Shown in pieces: positions 1 to 6,113 of a DNA stretch of 6,516 nucleotides. Below the pieces are notes generated by a model, which saw only the letters and a list, made by a program, of their open reading frames with translations, did not search any database and was not told the DNA's origin. Both the position numbers and the translations under genes were made by a program. The DNA comes from Halanaeroarchaeum sp051744605 (lineage in GTDB: Archaea; Halobacteriota; Halobacteria; Halobacteriales; Halobacteriaceae), in contig JBNJDE010000113.1 of assembly GCA_051744605.1 (NCBI GenBank), positions 1-6,516 on the forward strand, in the 5' to 3' direction. Each line of letters starts with the position of its first letter. Position 1 is the stretch's first letter.

Positions 1-720
1 CGGGGGCGGGGTGATCTGAACTACGAGATAGACACCTACGTCGGAACGACGACCGAGGAACTGCGGGCTATCCTGGAGACACCCTACGATTTCTTCCACT
101 ACATCGGTGAGACCTCTCCAACGGGTCTGCACGCCATCGACGGTACCGTCGACGTCCGAGACCTCGATGCGGTGGCCACCGAGGCATTCCTGATCGACGC
201 CAACCACTCCTTCGAGGAGGCGCTCTCGTTGGCGAAACACGGGGCCCTCGGTGGGATCGGAACGGTCGGGACGGTAGACAGGGATAGTGCATTACAGATC
301 GGACGGGCCATCGCACGATTATTGAACGTCGGCTTCTCGATCCGTGGTGCTCTCGACGTGATTCGAGAGCAGGTGGCCGTCGGGGATCAGTACGTAATCG
401 TCGGTGACGGGAGTGTCGACATCGCCCAACCCGAATCCGCATTCCCGACGATCATCGATATCCAATCGGAGGATTCCCGGGGATACTCCGTCGCACTCGA
501 GACGTATCCGGCCGGAATATTCCGCGTCGGATCGACCGTTTCCCCCCACTTTCGAAATGCAGGCCTGGATTTCCTGGCGCCGGGAACGATGGGAATCCGG
601 TATACGATGACGCGGAGCGAATTGAACGAGGTTGCGGGGTGGGACTTCTCCCCGCTACGGATCGATGGCTCTCTGTACTGGAATAACACCGTCCAGAATT
701 CGACGTTGTTGAACGACTGA
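1..720 (+). CDS. CHAT-domain (caspase-like fold) protein, C-terminal part, predicted catalytically inactive
   Basis: The frame is open from the first base to the TGA at 718-720, so the gene begins outside the window; 239 residues are visible. A GTG at 172 is an internal Val, because conserved domain sequence continues upstream of it. Seen: a block with DFFHYIG (residues 30-36), then DG (47-48), AFLIDANHSFEEAL (62-75), HGALGGIGTV (80-89), and GRAIARLLNVGFSIRGALD in the next stretch, followed by YVIVGDG. From memory, this order matches the C-terminal half of haloarchaeal CHAT proteins, in which the first block normally ends HYIGH and the second reads LNAC. Here the His position is Glu37 (codon 109-111) and the Cys position is Asn68 (codon 202-204), so a protease function looks lost. 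About 100 residues follow the fold and match no domain I recognise. No signal peptide or membrane segment is visible. GC content is lower than in the ATPase region. Its role is unknown; a sensor, scaffold or decoy role is only inference. Confidence 0.8.
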   Translation, partial: RGRGDLNYEIDTYVGTTTEELRAILETPYDFFHYIGETSPTGLHAIDGTVDVRDLDAVATEAFLIDANHSFEEALSLAKHGALGGIGTVGTVDRDSALQIGRAIARLLNVGFSIRGALDVIREQVAVGDQYVIVGDGSVDIAQPESAFPTIIDIQSEDSRGYSVALETYPAGIFRVGSTVSPHFRNAGLDFLAPGTMGIRYTMTRSELNEVAGWDFSPLRIDGSLYWNNTVQNSTLLND

Positions 721-721
721 G

Positions 722-877
722 TTACGGCCCGGCGTTTCCTGATGCAACGGCTCCGACCGCGTTACCGGCCTGACTGAGGAGCAACAGCGTCATGAACACC
801 ACGCCGAGCATGCGCGGGTGCTCTTTGAGGAATTCGGTGGTCGATGCGGACGCCGAGTCGGCAATACTCGATGACAT
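722..877 (-). CDS. 51-residue membrane or secreted microprotein
   Basis: An ATG at 877-875 opens a 51-codon frame ending in TAA at 724-722. The N-terminal 14 residues are rich in Ser, Ala and Thr. They are followed by EFLKEHPRMLGVVFMTLLLL (15-34), a short charged patch leading into a hydrophobic stretch, then small residues (SQAGNAVGAVASGNAGP) to the end. This could be a single membrane anchor or a signal peptide cleaved after an Ala in the NAVGA region. The pattern, a charged E-x-P-R/K-M motif before a hydrophobic run and a C-terminal Gly-Pro, resembles very short haloarchaeal hypothetical proteins I have seen but cannot name with certainty. Its stop lies one base from the stop of the convergent CHAT gene. 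An AT-rich promoter region lies upstream, with a weak AAGGTG two bases before the ATG. Function unknown. The gene is supported by its composition, its fit between the CHAT stop and the AT-rich region, and its family-like pattern. Confidence 0.72.
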   Translation of the reverse strand: MSSSIADSASASTTEFLKEHPRMLGVVFMTLLLLSQAGNAVGAVASGNAGP

Positions 878-926
878 TACACCTTCATCGACACGCCGTC
901 ACATATTCAATTTATCTAATAGATTC

Positions 927-932
927 ATATAA
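927..932 (-). promoter_or_regulatory. Probable TATA element of the microprotein gene
   Basis: On the minus strand TTATAT sits inside a stretch that is about 84% A+T (901-950), against well over 55% G+C around it. If it acts at the usual archaeal distance of about 26 bases, transcription would start near 903 and leave a leader of roughly 25 bases before the ATG at 877. A second AT-rich candidate, TTAGATAA at 912-919, would give a leader of about ten bases. The choice between them cannot be made by eye. Confidence 0.4.
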
Positions 933-971
933 TTAAGTACTGTAATTAATGAAAGAAACCCCCAGGCCACC

Positions 972-995
972 GTTACTTGCCCCTCGACAGGTAAC
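972..995. repeat. Imperfect inverted repeat (possible operator or RNA hairpin)
   Basis: GTTACTTG at 972-979 and CAGGTAAC at 988-995 are inverted copies with one mismatch in eight, separated by eight bases (CCCCTCGA). It lies about 40 bases upstream of the candidate TATA element of the microprotein gene and about 90 bases beyond the stop of the transporter gene. It could therefore be an activator or repressor site for the former or part of a 3' structure of the latter. Neither role is shown by the sequence. Confidence 0.4.
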
Positions 996-1086
996 TGCAC
1001 AGATGCCGGACACATAATTGTTCAGGTACTTCACAGTTCTCGGGGGCCTCGGGCGGGGTGGGGTGACCGGTTGTCCGGCGAGGGGC

Positions 1087-2631
1087 TCAGCCGACCAGAC
1101 CGAGCGCGACGGGGAGCCACAGGTACGTGAGCGCGACGAGTGCACCGATCCCGAGCAGGTTCAACAGGACCCCCGCCCGGGCCATCTGCGGGACGGTGAC
1201 GTAGCCGCTGCCGAAGACGACGGCGTTGGGCGGGGTGGCGACGGGGAGCATGAACGCCAGCGAGGCCGCGAGCGCGGCGGCGGCCATCAACGTGATCGGT
1301 GCGACGCCCAGCGTCGCCCCGAGACTGGCCATGATCGGCATGAAGACGGTCGCGGTCGCCGTGTTCGAGGTCACCTCCGTGAGGAAGACGACGACGGTGG
1401 CGACGACCAGGAGGATGGCGACCAGCGGGAGGCCACCGAGGGCGGTGAAACTGCGGGCGATCACCGCGTCCAGGCCGCTCTCCTGGAAGGCGTTCGCCAG
1501 TGAGAACCCGCCGCCGAGGAGGATCAGGACGCCCCACGGGAGGCGTTTGGCCTCATCCCAGTGGAGCAGGAACTCCCCCTCGCGACGGTCGGCCGGGATG
1601 GCGAAGAGGAGGACCCCACCCGCGAGGGCGATGACGGTGTCGGTCACGGCCGGAAACAGGGGTTGGAGGACGAACGGCCGGAGAATCCACGCTGCGGCGA
1701 CGAGGACGAAGACCACCAGCACCCGGCGCTCGCCCCGGGAGACGTCCCCGAGTGCCTCTCGCTGGGTCTCGATGATCGCTTCGGTGGTCTCCGCCGCCCG
1801 CGACGGTGGGCGGAACAGCCACAACAGGAGGGACCAGGTCACCAGGAGGAAGCCGACCGAGAGCGGCGTGGCGAAGAGCATCCAGTCGAGGAAGGTGATC
1901 TCGAGGCCGAATCTCGATTGGACGACCCCTGCGAAGACGGCGTTCGGTGGGCTGCCGATGATGGTCGCGACCCCGCCGATGCTCGCGCTGTAAGCGATGC
2001 CGAGCATCAACGCGAGACCGAACCGAGTCTCCGGGAGGTCCTCCGGATCGATCCCCACGTCGTGGACCACCGCATTCGGGGGGCCATCGCTGGCCGGGGT
2101 CGACACTCCGGTCCCCGCTTCGGTGGCCGTCGGAGCCCCGAACTCGGCGACGACCGCCATCCCGATGGGGACCATGAGCATCGCGGTCGCCGAGTTCGAG
2201 ATCCACATCGAGAGGAACGCGGTCGAGACCATGAACCCGAGCAGGAGACGGGGGGTGCGAACCCCGACGACGCCGACGATGGCGAGTGCGATCCGTCGGT
2301 GGAGGTTCCATCGTTCGATGGCGAGGGCGAGGAGGAAGCCGCCGAGCAGGAGGAAGACGATCGGGTCGGCATAGGGGGTCGTCGCGCCAGCCACGTCCAC
2401 GACTCCGGTGAGGGGGAAGAGCACCACCGGCAGGAGACTCGTGGCCGGGATCGGGATCGCTTCGGTCACCCACCAGATGGCGATCCACAGGGTGCTCGCG
2501 AACGTCGCGTTCGCGGCGGGCGGCATGCCGAACGGAGAGACGAGGAACACCGTCCCGAAGGTCGTCGGCCCCAGGACGAGTCCGAGGTGCTGTCTGGTGA
2601 TTCGCTCCCGAAGCGGTTCCCCGTCGGTCAT
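1087..2631 (-). CDS. SLC13/DASS family anion (probably di- or tricarboxylate) transporter
   Basis: A 514-residue integral membrane protein with many hydrophobic segments. The family marks are all present. The first Ser-Asn-Thr-type motif is seen as SNS (145-147) in MWISNSATAMLMVPIG. GSPPN (226-230) follows a stretch of small residues. The second motif SNT (422-424) lies in TEVTSNTATATVFMP, and the SLC13 signature ASLAFMLPVATPPNAVV spans 456-472. In DASS transporters the two Ser-Asn-Thr motifs bind the carboxylate substrate and line the sodium sites, so sodium-coupled uptake of a dicarboxylate such as succinate, or another anion, is likely; the substrate cannot be read from the sequence. A hydrophilic insert of about 35 residues (165-200) lies between the two halves of the first repeat. 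The ATG at 2631-2629 gives a short cytoplasmic start (MTDGEPLRER) as in the family. Only 30 bases separate it from the upstream ATPase gene, and no good Shine-Dalgarno or separate promoter is seen, so co-transcription is likely. Confidence 0.93.
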   Translation of the reverse strand: MTDGEPLRERITRQHLGLVLGPTTFGTVFLVSPFGMPPAANATFASTLWIAIWWVTEAIPIPATSLLPVVLFPLTGVVDVAGATTPYADPIVFLLLGGFLLALAIERWNLHRRIALAIVGVVGVRTPRLLLGFMVSTAFLSMWISNSATAMLMVPIGMAVVAEFGAPTATEAGTGVSTPASDGPPNAVVHDVGIDPEDLPETRFGLALMLGIAYSASIGGVATIIGSPPNAVFAGVVQSRFGLEITFLDWMLFATPLSVGFLLVTWSLLLWLFRPPSRAAETTEAIIETQREALGDVSRGERRVLVVFVLVAAAWILRPFVLQPLFPAVTDTVIALAGGVLLFAIPADRREGEFLLHWDEAKRLPWGVLILLGGGFSLANAFQESGLDAVIARSFTALGGLPLVAILLVVATVVVFLTEVTSNTATATVFMPIMASLGATLGVAPITLMAAAALAASLAFMLPVATPPNAVVFGSGYVTVPQMARAGVLLNLLGIGALVALTYLWLPVALGLVG

Positions 2632-2661
2632 CTCGTTATATTGTCATCGTAGCGAGACGTT

Positions 2662-5460
2662 TCAGTCGTTTCGGTCGGAATCGGGTCGGCGACGGTTTCG
2701 GTCGGTCCGGTCGGTCGAATCGTCGTCCGCACGATCGATCGTGGTGTCGCGGCCGGTGGCTCCTGTCGCGTCGCGCGGAAACCGCTTGCGCCAGGTCCAG
2801 CCGTGGATCTCCATCGCCACGAGCATCACGAGCGAGAGTCCACCGAGGACGACCCACTGGTCGAACCCGACGGGCGCGGTTCCGAGGACCGCCTGGCCGA
2901 CGGGGTGATACATCGCGGCGAGGTGGACGCCCATCGCGAGCGACGTCCCCGCCACCAACACGGGGCTGCGCAGTGGCGAGAGGGCGAACACGGAGACCGT
3001 CTCGGAGCGGGCGTTCCCGATGTTGACCATCTCGAAGAGGACGATCAGGAGGAGCAGGTGGTTGCGGGCCGCGTCTTCGGGGAGTCCCTGTCCGAGGAGC
3101 CAGCCGAAGGTGGCGAAGCCGAGGCCGCCGATGACCAGAGCCGCGACGCCGACCCGCTCGACCATCAGTCGATCGAAGATGCGCTCCTCGGGGTCCCGCG
3201 GCGGCCGGTCGAGGACGTCCCCCTCCTCGGGTTCGAAGGCCAGGGCGACGTCCTGGATGCCGTTGGTCACCAGGTTCAACCAGAGGATCTGGACTGGGAG
3301 CAGTGGGAGTGGCATGCCGGCGGCGAGACTCGCCAGGACGAGGATGACTTCCCCGGCGCCGGTCGAGACGAGCAGGTAGACGATCTTGCGGATGTTGTCG
3401 TACGCGACTCGACCCGCCGCGATGCCGGCGACGATGCTCGCGAAGTCATCGTCGCTGATGACGAGTTCGGCGGCGTCGCGGGCGACGTCGGTCCCCGTCT
3501 TCCCCATGGCGATTCCGATGTTCGCCTGGCGGAGGGCCGGCGCGTCGTTGACGCCGTCGCCGGTCACGGCGACGAAGTGCCCGACGCCCCGAGCGGCCTC
3601 GACGATCTGGAGCTTCTGGTCCGGCGAGACGCGTGCGAAGACGCGGGTCGTCTCGAGGACGTCGCCGACCGCGTCCGGGGGAAGGTCGACGAACTCGGCG
3701 CCGGTCATCACCGCCTCGGCGGAGTCCGCCAGGTCGAGGTCCCGGGCGATGGCGAGGGCGGTCTCCGGGTGGTCGCCGGTGACCATCGTGACGGCGATGC
3801 CGGCGTGCTCGGCAGCCCTCACGGCCTCGGCGACGCCGGGTCGGAGCGGGTCGATGAGCCCCAGGAATCCGAGGAGCGTCAGGTCGTTCGGTTCCGTGTC
3901 TGGGGCGGTTTCCGTCGCCGACGCGACCGTTCCCTCCGCGAGCGCCAGCACGCGGTATCCACGCTGGGCCATCTCGGTCACCTGCTCGCGCAGGCGCACA
4001 CGGGAGGCTGTGTCGGCACCCCCCAGATCGCACATCGCCAGCACGCGCTCGGGTGCGCCCTTGACGAACACGCGCGTCTCGCCCTCGTTCTCGTGGTACG
4101 TCGCGCCGAAGCGGAACTCGGGTTCGAAGGGGAGGTCGCCCACCTGTGGATAGCAGTCGAGTGCCGACCGTCGGGACCAGCCCAGCTTCTCGCCGAAGAC
4201 CAGGAGCGCCACGTCGGTCGGGTCGCCGCGCCAGGTCCACGCCTCGTCGTGCTGATAGAGGGCCCCCTCGTTGCAGAGCACCGCCGCCCTGGCGATTCGG
4301 CTCAGGTCGTCCGCGACGTCGGGGTCGGGCGGGTGGCCGTCCTGGAGGACGGTTCCCGTCGGGACGTAGCCCGTTCCGGTGACCGAGACGGTCCGTCCCC
4401 CGGGGAGGCGCACCTGCTCGACGGTCAATTCGTTCTTCGTGAGCGTCCCCGTCTTGTCGGAGGCGATCATCGTACAGCTCCCGAGTCCCTCGACGGCCAC
4501 GAGACGGCGGACGATGACCCCGACGCGCGCCATCCGTCGGCTGGCCACTCCCAGCGCGACCGTGATCCCGACCGGGAGCCCCTCCGGGATGGCCGACACC
4601 GCCAGCGCGACGGCGAAGAGGAACATCTCCACCGCGTCGAAGTGCCCGACGCCGATACCGAGGAGCGCAGTGATGGCCGCGACGATCAGCACGACCACGC
4701 CCACCAGGCGCGTGAACCGCTCCATCCGGGCCACGAGCGGCGGGACCCCGCCCTCGACCGTGGTGACGTCCTCGGCGAGTTGCCCGACCTCGGTGTCGGT
4801 CCCGGTGGCCACGACCACCCCCCGTCCCCGACCGCGGTTGACCACCGTTCCCGCGAAGGCCATATTCCGTCGATCGCCGATCGGGGCACGCTCGTCGCCG
4901 ACCCAGTGTTCGTCTTTCAGCACGCCGGCGGATTCGCCGGTCAGGGCCGACTCGTCGACCTCGAGGTTCCGGGTGGCGAGCAGGCGAACGTCCGCCGGTA
5001 CCCGGTAGCCCGCCTCCAGGAGCACCACGTCGCCCGGGACCACGGCCTCGCCGTCGACGTCCTGGGTCTCACCGTCTCGGATCACCGTCGCACGCGTGCG
5101 TATGAGTCCCTGTAACGCCTGGCTGCTCCGCTCGGCCTGCCACTCCTGGACGCTCCCGATGGCGGCGTTGACTCCGAGAACGAGGCCGATGAACAGCGCG
5201 TCGACCACTTCACCGATGCCCAGCGAGACGATGGCCGCGAGCCCGAGCACGAAGATGAGCGGGTCGTCGAACTGGCGGCGGAGGATGCGCCACCAGCTGG
5301 CCGGCTCTCGCTTCGGGAGCGCGTTCGGGCCGTCCTCCTCGAGGCGGCGGGCCGCCTCGTCGCCGGCGAGTCCCGGCGGGTCGGCGTCGAGCTCCTCGAC
5401 GGTCCGCTCGACGTCCAGCGTGTGCCAGTGGCGCTCTCCCTCCCGCTCGCCGTCAGACAT
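2662..5460 (-). CDS. P2-type cation-transporting ATPase (Ca2+ pump-like)
   Basis: A 932-residue ion pump with all the P-type hallmarks in order: N-terminal cation-ATPase domain (about 12-65), actuator motif TGES (174-177), PEGLP in M4 (292-296), phosphorylation motif DKTGT with Asp335, nucleotide-binding KGAP (467-470), TGD (561-563) and GDGVNDAP (634-641), then C-terminal membrane segments. Compared with SERCA, known Ca2+ ligands are kept at M4 (Glu293), M5 (Glu704), M6 (Asn729, Thr732) and M8 (Glu810). The M5 Asn position is Gly701 and the M6 Asp position is Asn733, so the transported ion (Ca2+, Mn2+, Na+ or other) is uncertain. The normal role would be ATP-driven export. The tail (896-932) is a charged, Arg/Asp-rich, low-complexity extension. 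The ATG at 5460-5458 precedes the conserved N-domain by about ten residues. No Shine-Dalgarno is seen, so a leaderless message is possible; CTAAGT at 5487-5492 is a weak TATA candidate. The SLC13-type gene follows 30 bases downstream. Confidence 0.95.
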   Translation of the reverse strand: MSDGEREGERHWHTLDVERTVEELDADPPGLAGDEAARRLEEDGPNALPKREPASWWRILRRQFDDPLIFVLGLAAIVSLGIGEVVDALFIGLVLGVNAAIGSVQEWQAERSSQALQGLIRTRATVIRDGETQDVDGEAVVPGDVVLLEAGYRVPADVRLLATRNLEVDESALTGESAGVLKDEHWVGDERAPIGDRRNMAFAGTVVNRGRGRGVVVATGTDTEVGQLAEDVTTVEGGVPPLVARMERFTRLVGVVVLIVAAITALLGIGVGHFDAVEMFLFAVALAVSAIPEGLPVGITVALGVASRRMARVGVIVRRLVAVEGLGSCTMIASDKTGTLTKNELTVEQVRLPGGRTVSVTGTGYVPTGTVLQDGHPPDPDVADDLSRIARAAVLCNEGALYQHDEAWTWRGDPTDVALLVFGEKLGWSRRSALDCYPQVGDLPFEPEFRFGATYHENEGETRVFVKGAPERVLAMCDLGGADTASRVRLREQVTEMAQRGYRVLALAEGTVASATETAPDTEPNDLTLLGFLGLIDPLRPGVAEAVRAAEHAGIAVTMVTGDHPETALAIARDLDLADSAEAVMTGAEFVDLPPDAVGDVLETTRVFARVSPDQKLQIVEAARGVGHFVAVTGDGVNDAPALRQANIGIAMGKTGTDVARDAAELVISDDDFASIVAGIAAGRVAYDNIRKIVYLLVSTGAGEVILVLASLAAGMPLPLLPVQILWLNLVTNGIQDVALAFEPEEGDVLDRPPRDPEERIFDRLMVERVGVAALVIGGLGFATFGWLLGQGLPEDAARNHLLLLIVLFEMVNIGNARSETVSVFALSPLRSPVLVAGTSLAMGVHLAAMYHPVGQAVLGTAPVGFDQWVVLGGLSLVMLVAMEIHGWTWRKRFPRDATGATGRDTTIDRADDDSTDRTDRNRRRPDSDRND

Positions 5461-5596
5461 TGGATGATTGACATTCCACGGCCGGGGACTTAGCAGTCGG
5501 TGTCCAGCGGATGGGGTGCGCTTTCAGTCGGTCGCGGACCGTCGACGCAGCACCAGCGCTTCGGCCGTGGCTCGCGCTGTGGGACGCGATTCGGCG

Positions 5597-5651
5597 AAAA
5601 AACAGGGCCGTCGGTCGGTATCGTCGCGGTGCCGTGGCGGTGGCGACGGCC
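5597..5651 (-). terminator. Hairpin plus T6 terminator of the Hsp20 gene
   Basis: Reading the minus strand from the Hsp20 stop (TGA at 5656-5654), GGCCGTCG (5651-5644) is followed 30 bases later by its exact complement CGACGGCC (5613-5606), then CTG and six T residues (5602-5597). Haloarchaeal terminators depend mainly on the T tract; the 8-base stem is an additional sign. It separates the Hsp20 gene from the ATPase gene, so these two are probably not one transcript. Confidence 0.6.
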
Positions 5652-5653
5652 GA

Positions 5654-6025
5654 TCAGGTCTCGATGTCGATCCGTTTGCCCTGGGTCGTCGCCCCCGCCA
5701 TCACCGGGAGTCGGACCTCGAGGATGCCGTTGTGGTATTTCGCGTGGATATCCTCGTCGTCGATGGTCTTGGGGAAGCGAAAGCGCCGGTGGTAGGTCTT
5801 GCGCTGGGCGCGTTCGTCGTCGGCGTGCTCGGCGGAGATGTTGAGGACGCCGTCGTCCCACGCGACCTGGATCTCCTCGGGGTCGAAGCCCGGCAGTTCG
5901 ACGCTCAACACGAACTCGTCGTCCTCTTCGTACAGTTCGTAGTCGTTACGTCCGGTCTCGAAGAGTTGGCTCGGAAAGCCGGTACCCTGAAGCCACGAGT
6001 TTGCTGGCGTCGTCGGCAGTGCCAT
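5654..6025 (-). CDS. Hsp20/alpha-crystallin family small heat shock protein
   Basis: A 123-residue chaperone that in this family binds unfolding proteins without ATP and holds them for refolding, in the cytoplasm and as large oligomers. The N-terminal arm is short (about 1-27). The alpha-crystallin domain spans roughly 28-107, with VELPGFDPEEI (42-52) at its start and the characteristic AKYHNGILEVRLP (95-107) at its end. The C-terminal tail carries the I-x-I motif as IDI (119-121), used for oligomer contacts. Length is at the short end for archaeal Hsp20. The ATG at 6025-6023 is chosen because GAGGTGA lies six bases upstream and a TATA element (TTTTAATA) sits about 44-51 bases before it. It forms a single-gene unit with its own terminator. 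The strong promoter and ribosome site fit a gene that is induced highly, though induction by heat or salt is inferred from the family. Confidence 0.95.
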   Translation of the reverse strand: MALPTTPANSWLQGTGFPSQLFETGRNDYELYEEDDEFVLSVELPGFDPEEIQVAWDDGVLNISAEHADDERAQRKTYHRRFRFPKTIDDEDIHAKYHNGILEVRLPVMAGATTQGKRIDIET

Positions 6026-6031
6026 GGCTGT

Positions 6032-6038
6032 TCACCTC
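6032..6038 (-). promoter_or_regulatory. Shine-Dalgarno sequence of the Hsp20 gene
   Basis: On the minus strand GAGGTGA, complementary to the archaeal 16S rRNA 3' end, lies six bases before the ATG. It fixes the start codon. It is notable because many haloarchaeal genes, apparently including the neighbouring ATPase and transporter, lack such a site. Confidence 0.75.
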
Positions 6039-6068
6039 GGGCAACACGAGTTGTTTGTGTGCGGTTCG

Positions 6069-6076
6069 TATTAAAA
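6069..6076 (-). promoter_or_regulatory. TATA box of the Hsp20 gene
   Basis: TTTTAATA on the minus strand is the best TATA element in the window and sits in an otherwise GC-rich stretch. The A-rich bases just upstream (CAAAAA) could serve as the TFB-recognition element. The expected start of transcription is around 6042-6048, giving a leader of about 20 bases that contains the Shine-Dalgarno sequence. Confidence 0.65.
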
Positions 6077-6081
6077 TTTTT

Positions 6082-6113
6082 GCTGGTGACCATGGCGCTG
6101 GTGCGTCGCTGGT
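6082..6113 (-). repeat. Three ACCAGC direct repeats upstream of the Hsp20 TATA box
   Basis: The hexamer ACCAGC occurs on the minus strand at 6113-6108, 6102-6097 and 6087-6082, with start-to-start distances of 11 and 15 bases; the last copy ends five bases before the TATA box. The position suits a regulator binding site, but the hexamers are short and in GC-rich DNA could be chance. Confidence 0.3.

Larger units (their letters stand above)
878..1086. other. Intergenic region between the microprotein and transporter genes
   Basis: These 209 bases contain no credible coding frame. From left to right they hold the AT-rich microprotein promoter (up to about 955), an imperfect inverted repeat at 972-995, a mixed stretch, and a G-rich run at 1041-1064 adjoining the transporter stop codon. 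The minus strand has TTTCTTTC at 950-957, after the inverted repeats, which is the only T-rich tract that could end transcription coming from the transporter gene. No RNA gene is recognised. Confidence 0.6.

Noticed and set aside
172..720. GTG at 172 as the true start of the CHAT gene
   Set aside because: The same frame is open to the window edge, and conserved CHAT sequence (DFFHYIG and the DG motif) lies upstream of 172, so the GTG codes for an internal Val.
1041..1064. G-rich run as a quadruplex element
   Set aside because: G runs are present but irregular and interrupted by C residues; in this GC-rich DNA the signal is not strong enough to report as a feature.
1561..2652. A 363-codon open frame on the plus strand opposite the transporter gene
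   Set aside because: Extreme charged composition and no recognisable motif, while the opposite strand encodes a clear SLC13-type transporter.
2632..2661. AATATAA in the short gap before the transporter as its TATA box
   Set aside because: It lies only several bases before the ATG, too close to direct a transcript that includes the start codon; co-transcription with the ATPase gene is the simpler reading.
2803..5115. A 770-codon open frame on the plus strand opposite the ATPase gene
   Set aside because: The product is dominated by Arg, Asp, Glu, Gly and His with no domain pattern. It is the usual antisense open frame produced by GC-rich third positions of a real haloarchaeal gene.
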